Shown here: piece by piece, positions 20,111 through 29,763 of the stretch
Numbering within the stretch: the stretch's first letter is position 1
How the letters are laid out: every line of letters begins with the position of its first letter
DNA from: Evernia prunastri
Taxonomy: Eukaryota > Ascomycota > Lecanoromycetes > Lecanorales > Parmeliaceae
Assembly: GCA_003184365.1 (NCBI GenBank)
Contig: NKYR01000047.1
Coordinates: 221,052-285,051, forward strand
DNA: 64,000 nucleotides
Reading direction: 5' to 3'
Notes under the pieces: generated by a model
The model's input: the letters and a program-made list of their open reading frames with translations, nothing else
Told to the model about the DNA's origin: nothing
The model's database searches: none
Made by a program: the position numbers and the translations under genes

Positions 20111-21388
20111 TCAAAACCACTCCTGCCACTCCTCATGCAGATTCTTCAACTCGCCCAAATCTCTTACAAGCTCCTCCTCGAACCCCTCATGAGCCCTCTC
20201 CATCTCATCCAAGACCTCCTCGTCGTCCGCCTCCTCCTCCTCCTCCTCATCCCCAACAGCCGTACTGCAATCACTCCCCCCATCATCACCATCCCCATCC
20301 GCCGCCGCCGCCGCGCGGCGCTCCTCAGCCTCCAACATCTCAATCTCCCACTCGTCATCCTCCTCCGTCGCCCCGTCCACCGAGCACCGATGCGGCCCCG
20401 TGGACCAATACCGCGCGCTATCACGGTATTCATCGCACCACCAAGCTGTAAAATACCGCACGCGCGTGACGACCGGCGCGACGAAGCGCACCGCTTTTCC
20501 CCTCCGCGTCGTGGCGGCGTTCTCGCCCGCCTCTGACGGCTCATCGGCATCGGCATCGCACGGCGTTTCCGCGGGCGTGAGACCCCAGCTGCCGGCCTCG
20601 CGCTGCTCCTCGTGCGGCGTGTCGCACTCGCAGTACTGACCCGGCGACGCCATCGGGTAGCGCTGGTAAGAGTCCCCCGCCCGGGCCACCGTGGCGTCGC
20701 GGTAGCGGCAGTAGGGTTCCGAGCCGCGCGAGGAGGCTTCGGTGATCCGGGCGCGGCGCAGGACCATTAGTTTGAAGGCTTCCGTTTCCATGAGGTGCAG
20801 CGTTCGTTTCAGCGAGGATGCATCGGTTGGCTCGTTCTGGGAGCGGTCGTCGTCGTCCGTGTCCATTGCTGGCTCTGGTTCTTCTTGACTCTCGTGCGCG
20901 ATGCCGGCGAGCATGTCTCGAAGCAAGCCCACCGTCTCGACGTCCCCCTTCGTCGGCGCGTCTTCGTTCCACGACCACTGGATCAGATCCAGTCGCGCCC
21001 GAAGGCCGTCCAGGACGCGAGGGTCCGGGATCTTGGGGAACTCCAGCACCTCGTCGCACCCGGGCTGCCCGCAGGTGAAGAGATGTGGGGCCGGCGTCCA
21101 TCGTCTGTCGCCGAAGAGGTTGGAGCATTCGAGTATCGAGCCTACGCTGGGGACGTGGCCGCAGGGGAATCGCTTACCTTTGGTCTCGTCTGGCATGGGG
21201 ACGTCGGGCAAGCCGTTAAGGAAGGAGATCAGGGGCGGGATCTGCGATCTTGGAGTTGGCTCGTTCGGGAGCTCCCGATCGGTTTCGAGGTGAGATGGGC
21301 TGTTGTCTGGCAGCCAAATCTGCACGAGTTGGGGTAGGAGTAGCATGCACGTGATTCCGGAAGACCGGAGTTCGTTTGTTGTGGCCAT
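20111..21388 (-). CDS. Uncharacterised protein, paralogue A (Cys/His blocks plus KAVRF motif)
   Basis: A single-exon 425-residue protein of no family I recognise. It is clearly paralogous to the gene at 27752-29038. Shared blocks, in order: PCGH (about 75-78); a SNLFGDRRW-like block (89-97); C-x4-C around 106-111; DGLRARLDLIQWSW (127-140) followed by DAP and a DV-T pair; EPYCRYR (224-230); SPGQYCEC (248-255); and near the C-terminus KAVRFVAPVVTRVRYF (298-313) then EYRDSARYWSTGP (320-332). The repeated Cys/His pairs suggest metal binding. KAVRF fits the PP1-docking RVxF pattern. The end is acidic with long Glu/Asp runs and probably a coiled helix. No signal peptide or membrane segment. The ATG is the first in frame. 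Function is unknown. Confidence 0.75.
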   Translation of the reverse strand: MATTNELRSSGITCMLLLPQLVQIWLPDNSPSHLETDRELPNEPTPRSQIPPLISFLNGLPDVPMPDETKGKRFPCGHVPSVGSILECSNLFGDRRWTPAPHLFTCGQPGCDEVLEFPKIPDPRVLDGLRARLDLIQWSWNEDAPTKGDVETVGLLRDMLAGIAHESQEEPEPAMDTDDDDRSQNEPTDASSLKRTLHLMETEAFKLMVLRRARITEASSRGSEPYCRYRDATVARAGDSYQRYPMASPGQYCECDTPHEEQREAGSWGLTPAETPCDADADEPSEAGENAATTRRGKAVRFVAPVVTRVRYFTAWWCDEYRDSARYWSTGPHRCSVDGATEEDDEWEIEMLEAEERRAAAAADGDGDDGGSDCSTAVGDEEEEEEADDEEVLDEMERAHEGFEEELVRDLGELKNLHEEWQEWF

Positions 21389-21988
21389 GGTTGGTTTGTT
21401 TAGGGTGTTGTTGAGTCACAGAAGGCGTTTATTGGAAGAATTTGAACAAAGGTGTTTGTTGGGGAGATCTAAAAGATGTAGAATATTCAGTGGAAGCAAA
21501 TCGTTGAAGTATGCCCAACGACAAAACAATGCCTTTGCATTCTTTGAACAAAGATACAACGGATGACAAGGGTAATAAAACCCCTTTGTACCGCCCTAAA
21601 ACAGGCTGCCTTGTCCATTTGTACGATCCTACGGAACGAATCCATTGTTTCGTCAACTCGAGCCCGACATCTGATTATAGAGGCCATTTCGCACCCTTTT
21701 GTGCATGTGCGACTGACTCGTTGGGGAATAATAGCATAGAGCAGAGGATATTGATCCTTTCCAATTGTCTTGAAAAGTTAACATCTAGAATGGTTGAATC
21801 AAAGGAAGAAGCAAGCATAAGCGGTTCCCATCAAAGTGAATTAGAGGTGCAGCAATGACGAGAACCTTCCATCAGTACAGGAGAGGGGACGCGGCGGCTC
21901 TTTTTGGCAAAAGAGATGAATGAATCATATGGCAAGAGTAAAGAACCTCAGAGGACGTTCTACGTACCCCTCACCATCCCCAAACACC
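21389..21988. other. Intergenic region upstream of paralogue A
   Basis: It contains the promoter side of the minus-strand gene at 20111-21388 and the 3' end of the MDR reductase. An open frame at 21511-21858 has no recognisable content. Confidence 0.45.
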
Positions 21989-23233
21989 TCACAGCTTACT
22001 CTCGCCCGCCTCACTCTTAACCTCGACGAGCAACTTGCCCGTATTAGTCCCCTTGTACAACCCCAACAACGCCCTCTCGGCCACTTCCAACCCGCCCTTC
22101 ACAATCGTCTCTTTCCTCTGAATCTTCCCCTGAGCAAGCCACTCCGCGAGCTCCCGCCGCGCAGCCGGATACCGCTCCTTGTAATCAAAGACGATGAACC
22201 CCTCCATGCGGATCCGCATTGAGATAATCATGAGGTAGTTCTTCGGCCCCTTGGGCTCGGTGCTGTTGTACTGACTGATGGCGCCGCACATGACGAACCT
22301 GGCGTGCGGTTTCGCCCTCGAGAGCGCCAGGTCGAGGATGTCGCCGCCGACGTTGTCGAAGAAGACGTCGATGAGACCCTTGGTGCTGGCTCGGAATGCC
22401 GTGGCGAAGTCCGCATCTTTGTAGTTGAGGGCGTGGTCGCAGCCCAGGTCCTTCAGCCAGGCGACTTTGTCGTCGCTGCCGGCCAGACCGAGCACGGTCG
22501 CGCCTTTGAGCTTGGCGATCTGGCAGACTACGCTCCCGGTTGCGCCGGCGGCGCCAGAGACGACGACGAAGTCGCCGGCTTTGACTTTGCCGACATCGAT
22601 GAGACCGAAGTAGGCTGTCTGAGTGGAGGTCCGGGGGGTAAGTGTCACTTTCTCTTCAGGCGCAGGTGGAAGACAGGAAATCCGATACGCATTGCAAGAG
22701 GATGACTCTGGGAAAACTCACTAAGCCAGTCATTCCTACGATTTCCCAAGGTGTAAGCTTAACGATTCTGTTCCACATCATCTCGCGCGCTGCAGTCATA
22801 GTAGGAAATAACAGAATGTACCAAGGACACCCAAAGCATCAGTCAACCTCCCGCCCGTGGGCACATGCAACTTCTGAACATCCCCACCCCCATCTTCCAC
22901 AACAGCCTGCTCTCTCCACCCAGAGGCAGCATAAACGTGACATCCAACCTCGTATTTGCTTGATTTGGACGCAACGACTCTGGCAATCACGGCGCCGCGC
23001 ATGACGCCGCCGATGGGGACGGGGGGCACGTAGGAGCGGGTATCGTTGAGCCAGCCTCGCATGGCCGGGTCGAGGGATAGATAGACGGTCTCGACTAAGG
23101 CTTGGCCGTCCTTGAGATCGTTTTCGCCAAGTCTCCTCTCGGGCCGCATCTTGAAAGTCTTCCCCGGTTGGACGTCACCTTTAGGCCGCTCGGATAGGAT
23201 GACGGTCTGTGTGGTTGCCATACTCGTAGTCAT
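21989..23233 (-). CDS. NADP-dependent oxidoreductase, zinc-less MDR (PTGR / leukotriene B4 dehydrogenase-like)
   Basis: Medium-chain reductase acting on alkenals/enones with NADPH. Three exons, 23233-22822, a 14-bp micro-exon 22735-22722, and 22618-21989, total 1056 bp and 351 residues. The micro-exon encodes MTGL and is needed to join GVLG to TAYFGLIDVG, the conserved family run. Seen: LSLDPAMRGWLND, PIGGVMRGAVIARV, the cofactor loop VVSGAAGATGSVVCQIAKLK, GLAGSDDKVAWLKDLGCDHA, DVFFDNVGGDILD, and near the end FIVFDYKERYPAARRELAEW. No zinc-ligand pattern is present. A second in-frame ATG four codons in (23221) may be the real start. The P450 at 23771-25446 lies 537 bp upstream in the same orientation, so the two could act on related substrates. 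Confidence 0.9.
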
Positions 23234-23770
23234 TGTGCGATTGAGCTTCACTGATTTGTTCAGTCAATGGTACAGAGAAATGGTGTGAGTTGGTGTTAGT
23301 CGTGCGTGATCTGGGCTGAAGATGGGAGGAGAAGGGTCATTGATCTGGCCGGACTGGTAGGAGACCTTGAAGGCGGAGGTATACTTGTATATTTGTACAT
23401 CAAATTCTTTAAAGGATGATTTAGGATGATGGGCACTCAGTCAACGATTGGTTAAACATTGCCTCGGCAGAAATACATACCTCGGTTTTTCGTCCGGGCC
23501 AAGCCTCCTAAAATGGAAGCCTGAAACGGGAATTTGGCCCCTAAAAGAGCTAGCATCAAATCGCTTATCGTGCAATACTTTAGGGTTATCCCCCCGAGTG
23601 AGTTCCAACACTAGGTGCGTTACCATTATGATGTTTGTCATATGCGTTGAGGACATATATATGTTGTATGGCTCCCTTGTTGAAAGTGTGGGTAACCAGA
23701 CCCACCCTTAAACTAGATTTTCCGAGCAGCAGCCTCCGACCGAAGGACATGAAACATCCTCTAGAGTCCC
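23234..23770. other. Intergenic region between MDR reductase and second P450
   Basis: Upstream region of the reductase and downstream region of the P450, both on the minus strand. Nothing else recognised. Confidence 0.45.
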
Positions 23771-25446
23771 TCACTCCTTTTCAAGCTCAACCGTGACGCC
23801 TTCCTCGTTAAAGAGAGCCAACCTGATGCTCTCTCTCCAAGCGCGAGAGTCACGATTCCTGATCTTGGAAAAGGTCTGGAGGATTCGGACCGTCACGTAC
23901 GAAGCTTCGATCAGCGCATAGTGCTCTATCATTATCAAGCGATCAGTGCAAGCTCTCCACGAGTCCACGTCCAGACTTAAGATGATCAGGGTTGTAGCTT
24001 ACGTCCAGGGCAGACTCGTGGGCCGCTGTTAAATGGGACGAAACCCAGCGCATCACCTTTCAGGTGTTCCCATCTTTCCGGGCGAAACTCATGCGCATCA
24101 TCACCAAATGCTCGGGTGCTCCGATGGGCGGCCCACGTCGAGAAAGCTACCCTTTGTCCCTTCCGCACGAAGACTTTTGATGCGCCATCTAAGCCGCCAC
24201 CGTGTGGCAGGATCGTTTCTTTATTTGCTACTCTCGCATTGAGTGGCACAGGTGGGCATACTCGCATTGCTAATACGGACACGCAATGTCAAACTCACGG
24301 TAAAATCTGGGAGCGGGAAGTTGGAAATGGCTCACCCTCATTAAAAACGTTGCGTAAGTAAGGAAAAGATCTGAGTTGTTCGTAAGTAGGGGCTTCTTGA
24401 CCGATGTAATCAAGTGTGTTAGCCCGCAGCTTTTGGAAGACTCTTTCATCTCGGGCTAAGAGCCAGAAAGTCGTCGAGAGCAAGCTAGCGACAGCGTCTA
24501 TACCCGCGATAAGAATTGAGATCACGGCATCTCTTAGGCTCGCTATGTCGTCGGAGTTTTCAATGAGACCGTCCAGAAGATGAGGCCCTTTCGAACCCTT
24601 TTCCTGAAGTGGGCTGTCTCCTTTGTCCTGTCGTTTCCTGTTGAGTGCTTCGACAATAAAGGGCTCGACATAGCGTTTCACGTCAGCGCAAGCTCTGTAC
24701 AAGTCCTTTCTACTCAAGAGCTTGGCAACGGGACCCAGCATCCCGTCTCTAGCAATTGTCATTTTGACGTAGAGCAAAGACTCCACGAAATGCTTCTTAT
24801 CGACCGGCTGCGCCAGACTCAACGAGTTGACCGATTCTCCCAAGGCAAAGGCGGTGGTGAGGTCCATAGTCAAGTTCAAAAAAAGAGGTTGAAGGTCGCA
24901 CTGCGGACCGAGTTGAGAGACACGGCTCAGAAAGCTTTGAGTATGCCTTTCTAGCATGTCAATGTCAACGATTGCGCGGGTATTGGAGAACAGATTGCGA
25001 TACATGTCCCTGGCGGCTTTCCACCGTGGACCATCGACGGCGAAGATTCCATGCTCTGTGATAGGTTGGAATAGGTGAGCTCGGGTGATGGAGCTATCAA
25101 AGTCGGCAAAGCCCGTGGCCAGTACTTGCTTGATGTTTTGTGGGTCACACGTCAAGAGATACTCCTCGCCGAAGATTTTCGAGGTGTAAGTCTCGCCGAG
25201 TTTCTCAAACGTCTCTGTTCCGCCTGCTAGTGCGGTTTTTTGGAGCAACTGACGCGTAGCTGAGATGGCCTTGAGGAGCCCCAAGAAGTCGTAGGGGTTC
25301 TCACAGGGCGGATCTTTACATCCATGGGACCTAGAAGAGCTGCGGAATGCATAGTACTGGGACAGCTTTCGTACAGCCTCGATGATTGTTATTGAGATAG
25401 GAACTGTCAAAAGTGCAAGGAGAGTGAGAAGAATGTTGTCCTGCAT
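23771..25446 (-). CDS. Cytochrome P450 (CYP52-like, alkane/fatty-acid hydroxylase group)
   Basis: Three exons, 25446-24336, 24269-24003 and 23925-23771, give 1533 bp and 510 residues. An N-terminal membrane anchor (LLTLLALLTVPISITII) is followed by the C-helix DGPRWKAARDMYRNLF, an I-helix LIAGIDAVASLLSTTFWLLA, ExxR as EAMR (split by intron 1), PPVPLNARVA, FRPERWE, and the haem loop FVPFNSGPRVCPGQ. These match the CYP52-type layout, whose members hydroxylate alkyl chains in the ER. One oddity is the I-helix: the usual acid-Thr-Thr is D-A-V, so the proton-relay threonine is missing. Such P450s can have unusual chemistry or reduced activity. A downstream MDR reductase on the same strand may be functionally linked. 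Substrate unknown. Confidence 0.88.
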
Positions 25447-27751
25447 GATAGCTAGCTAAATCATGTGCGATAGCGAGGAGCACGCAGTTGTCCTGTTTCT
25501 TTTTCCTTCTTTTTTAGGATGCAGCAAGGTCAGGGCTTTGGTTCTCGCTTTCAGAGACAAGTTCGATCTTCCTATTTCTTTTCTTCTTCTTCTCTTTCTC
25601 CAGCTCAAGGAGAGTATTGAATGTGAAAAGTCGGATGGTTTGGCGAGGCTGGGTTAATGGCTCGATGACTTTCGGTGTCGGACCTTAGCCCTCACTTTGC
25701 CCCGAGCGGATCCCATCTACCTTAGTATGTATGTACGAGTACAATGGATAAGGATATTTTGGTTCGACACTAATGCATCATGCATGCAGTGTGCCATGAA
25801 TGATGAAGCAGGCCTTACCACCAGATTGTATCAATCCCATCCACAGTGCTTATGCGTCTCCAAGATTTCTTAGACAATTCTTGATGCACGAAGACTCCTT
25901 ACAGACGACAGTGCTGACTTGCGCCAAAGAGCGAGCCGCGCTATTAGGTAGTTATAAAGTACTTTACTTTGGGCATGTACCTTAATAAGCTTAAATATGG
26001 AGGCAATGGCCGAAGGCTTGGTACCTTCAAGTAGACGTTGATCCGGTTCGGAAACGATTCCATTGCGGAGTACAGAATTACTGTGGAGTGTGGAGTAAGG
26101 TACACACATACAACATTATTAGCCGGGGACATCCGATATCTAGAACGTGGGGTATCGATAACGATTCCGCTTCTTCGACAGACAACATTCAGTAACCGTG
26201 CAAAAGGCGGAGCACAAGATGAATATGCCGAGTTGAATTCATAGATGAATCATGAATAGTAACAGTCGTTGCTACTCTATTCAAAATGCAGAATGCAGAA
26301 TGCCATTACCATATGAATCAACATCGATATTCTTCAAAGGAGGCATCTCTACGGAATGTCTTGCGCGAACGGTATACGTCTTCTCTCCATATCTCATATA
26401 CATATACAGTTCCCACGGCGTGGCAAAATAGCCATTCCATCTCAACCGACGCACTCGCGTACAGTACGTACCATTCTGTCCTCTCAACACTCGCACATGT
26501 ATGTAGCTACTTTCTGGGGGGCGAGTGGGGCAAGAAATCCTTCTCCATCGCCTGCAAGATGCAGACCGTCAGCACTCTCCCCAAAGATACTCCATTGGTC
26601 TCTGCCTTGCCGGCAATCGAGCCTGCGTCACGGCACTTTCCTCATCTTCTTGACACACCTTGTGAACCACCTTGGGTCTGATCTATTGAGCTCTTCTGCA
26701 AATTGAATCTTGTCCCCATCGGCATTATTGCTTCCTCGGCTGTAAGCTTTTTGACATGATACGTAAGTAGTACTGGTGACGCTGGGGACGAGATTCCATC
26801 AAGATCTACATTCGTCGGCACTCAGGAGACCTGGTACCCGCAAACCTGGCATCTCACATCGACGGCGGACGCATGCAAATGTGAGGTACCTGCTAAACCA
26901 TGGTTGAGTACGAGAGCTTCCACTTGAACAATCCCGACTGGGTGTGAGATACGTGTCACCGTTCCAGGGGAGGCAGTGGGCGAGGAATTGTATCCCAAAT
27001 AGGTAGTTACAACATGTCCAACCTAATGAGGTAGGTCTATCTGCGGGGTATAGCCCATACTTTCCCATATCGTCGGATTGCTCACTAAGTACTCCTGCTC
27101 TCCAGAAGTGAGGTACTTGGTAAAGCGAGGACACCAACTGGTCCTTTCCGCTTCGCAAGATGTTGTATACGACAGAGGGATGGGTCAAGTACACAAGTAC
27201 CGAGATACCTTTGCACCGAATCACGAGTAGGTACCAGTACTCAGCAACGCAAGGGGCTCGTAGTACCAACGTCAAAGCGTAAACGGCTTCGAGACCGACA
27301 CCGAGAGCCCTGCGCGTGGGCCCGCCTTGCCCGCCAAGATTCAGACCCCACCTAAAGGGCCCCCTGTAAGTGAGGTCCTGAGTACTTGATTTAGACTATG
27401 CGCTTCGCCGCTTGGAGTTCTTCGGAATCGTATCTAGCACCCGTCATTTGGGGCTTAGCGCGCCTAGAGTATCCGGAACCACTTTCCGAAAGTACCTTAG
27501 GCCTGGGGCTGTTACTAGCGCTGCTCGGCACCGAGGGACCAATAAGTAGCCGTAAGTATTGCTAGAGCCTTCCATGCATATTCTACAATTGTTATTCATT
27601 CATGATTCCTATTCAGCAACCAGCCATAATGACAGAAACCCCTGATCATATATACAACAGACCATCTTTTCTATCGGTTCGCAGTACACATCTACCCAAC
27701 AAAAGCACACTCTCATCAGCAAGCAGCTCCATCGCCGGCTAGGACGAACAG
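25447..27751. other. Intergenic region, 2.3 kb, GTAC-rich in its right half
   Basis: No gene is supported. Between about 26760 and 27380, GTAC words (GGTACC, AGTACT, GTACTT) recur many times. Open frames at 26286-26706 and 26799-27275 (minus) show no motif. Confidence 0.45.
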
Positions 27752-29038
27752 TCACTTCGTATCCCTCCTCGAACCGCTCGTGCCCCGAGCGTCCCCCTCA
27801 TTCCTCTCCCGACCTCCTGCCCCACTCGCCTTCCCGTCTCCAACCCCCCCTCCGCCTCCCCGTCGTCCCGTCAACCCAAGCCTCTCAACCCCCCTCTCAA
27901 CATCCGCCCCCCTTGTAGACCCACCAAAAGAAGTCCCAGCCGACCCGCGCGAACTGTCTCCGCCCCGCAACCCCGCGCCCCGTCCTCGCACCGACTCAAG
28001 CCTCTCGATCTCCCTCTCATCATCCACCCTGCTAGTCCGATCCGGCGACTTGGTCACGGGTCCTTTGGAATAATACCGCCCGCTGTCCCTATACTCGCTG
28101 CGCCAGTACGGCTCGAAGTAGTGGATCCGGGTGACGATCGGGGCCGCAAACCTCACCTTCTTCCCCTCCTCCTTCTTCTTCTTCTTCTTCTTTTCCTCCG
28201 TCTCCTTTCCAGTCCGCGTGAGATTCTCACCCGGCGCTTCTGCGGACCCCCGTTCCTCTGCATCTTCCGCCGGCGTAGAGGCCCATTCCCGGGGTCCCCT
28301 TGACCATTTATGCCGCTCGGCGCAGTCGCATCTTTGACCGGGGGAAGGAGGGAGGTACTTGCTCTGCGCATACCCCGGTGACACCGTCTTCCAAGGGCGG
28401 AACCTGCAGTACAGTTCCGTGCCCCGTCGAAGCCGCGGGCCCGCCTGAATTCTCCCCACGCCCTCGCCCACAGCCCCCGACTCCTCCACGAGTGTGAGCG
28501 CCTGCTTCAGCCGCCGCTGGCTCGGGACGCGCGACGTCATCTCCCACTCCCGGGCGCGGTGCCCGACGCGCGCCAGCAGCGTCCGCAGCATCTTCGCCGT
28601 CCTCACGTCCGCGCCGTCAGGGGCGTCCTTGCCCTGGGCCCACGCCCACTGTATCAGATCCAAGCGCGCCTGGAGACCGTCCACGGCCCACGGCGCGGGT
28701 AGCACCGGCAGCGCGTATCGGACGTCGCAGCCCGACGGGCATTCCAAGGAGGCCGTCCGGAGCCCCCCTTTTCCCCACGCCCGGTCGCCGAAGAGGTTGG
28801 CGGAGGTCAGGATCGAATAGATCTCGACCCGGTGCCCGCACGGGAGCTGTTTGCCCGCGGGCTTGTGCGCCGTGGCTGGGGAATCGGCCAGGCTGGCGAG
28901 GACCGCGATCAGGGGTGGGGATTGGAGCTTGGGCGGCTTGGACAGGGTGTTTGGGGTGCGTTCGGTGAGGGCTTGGACGTCCGCGTGCCACGTCTTTAGG
29001 AGCTGCCGGAGCAGGAAGGTTGTTATTTGAGTATTCAT
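27752..29038 (-). CDS. Uncharacterised protein, paralogue B (Cys/His blocks plus KKVRF motif)
   Basis: A single-exon 428-residue protein paralogous to the gene at 20111-21388, on the same strand. Shared blocks: LPCGH (65-69), SANLFGDRAW (79-88), C-x3-C at 100-104 with GCD, DGLQARLDLIQWAW (120-133) followed by DAP and a DV-T pair, ELYCRFR (208-214), SPGQRCDC (232-239), KKVRFAAPIVTRIHYF (293-308) and EYRDSGRYYSKGP (315-327), then a DDEREIERLE-type helix. Before the KKVRF motif lies a run of seven lysines. The tail differs from paralogue A: Gly/Arg/Ser-rich instead of acidic. The pattern is an old duplication with conserved potential metal-binding and docking blocks and freely diverging tails. 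An imperfect tandem duplication lies about 230 bp upstream. Function unknown. Confidence 0.75.
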   Translation of the reverse strand: MNTQITTFLLRQLLKTWHADVQALTERTPNTLSKPPKLQSPPLIAVLASLADSPATAHKPAGKQLPCGHRVEIYSILTSANLFGDRAWGKGGLRTASLECPSGCDVRYALPVLPAPWAVDGLQARLDLIQWAWAQGKDAPDGADVRTAKMLRTLLARVGHRAREWEMTSRVPSQRRLKQALTLVEESGAVGEGVGRIQAGPRLRRGTELYCRFRPWKTVSPGYAQSKYLPPSPGQRCDCAERHKWSRGPREWASTPAEDAEERGSAEAPGENLTRTGKETEEKKKKKKKEEGKKVRFAAPIVTRIHYFEPYWRSEYRDSGRYYSKGPVTKSPDRTSRVDDEREIERLESVRGRGAGLRGGDSSRGSAGTSFGGSTRGADVERGVERLGLTGRRGGGGGVGDGKASGAGGRERNEGDARGTSGSRRDTK

Positions 29039-29763
29039 AGCTGGGTAAGAATTTCTGTACGATGGTGGCTATGGGAAGGAAGGCCAAGGGGAAGTTCGTC
29101 GGAGATGGTGTATGGAGGAGAGTGGAGAGATCGACAATGATAGCATATGAAATATAAGGGACAAAAGGACAAATGCCACCACCCACTTTTCCGATAAAGC
29201 GAACAAAGAACAATAGCACAACACCTTTGTTCTCAGTTGAAATGGACTGCCTGGCGGGCTTCGAGGTAATGTCATTGTGATCGCGATTCATATCCTAACT
29301 AGGTGCGAGCTCAACCACTTGACTCATAACGTCTGACACCCCGTGTTCCTTTCGTGTACATCTCGACCTCGCGAATATAGAAACATTTCTCCATAACCTC
29401 TTGCCATCGTCATCGTAATCGTCTTCGGGAGATAATGTCATTATGCTCGCGTTCATTTCCAAGCAGGTACGAGCTCAACCACTTGACTCATCAGACATCC
29501 CGTAATCAATCGTGTATATCTCGAACTCGCGAACATAGAACCATTTCTTCCATAACCTTTTGCCATTGTCATCATAATCGTCTTCGGGCATCCACTGATA
29601 AAAAACATCAAAGTCAGCATGCCCTTTCCATTAGACTGATTTGGTTGGTAAAGTTATGCTAGAAAAACACTGCCAAGAGATCTATTTCCATGGCATAATA
29701 TTGAAATCGTAGGCAGTCTACATGCAGAGAGGGGGTAAGAAGTTTTCCTTTGATGACGCGATT
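29039..29763. other. Intergenic region upstream of paralogue B
   Basis: It holds the promoter side of paralogue B and the tandem duplication listed separately. No gene is seen. Confidence 0.5.
29267..29592. repeat. Imperfect tandem duplication, two units of about 165 bp
   Basis: Unit 1 starts near 29267 and unit 2 near 29433. Both open with TAATGTCATT, share the 20-mer GAGCTCAACCACTTGACTCA, and end with CATAACC, TTGCCAT and then AATCGTCTTCGGG. They differ by scattered substitutions and small indels, so the duplication is not recent. It lies in the upstream region of paralogue B. Confidence 0.8.

Noticed and set aside
26799..27275. A 158-codon minus-strand frame
   Set aside because: It starts in GTAC-rich non-coding sequence, has no motif and no splice partners.
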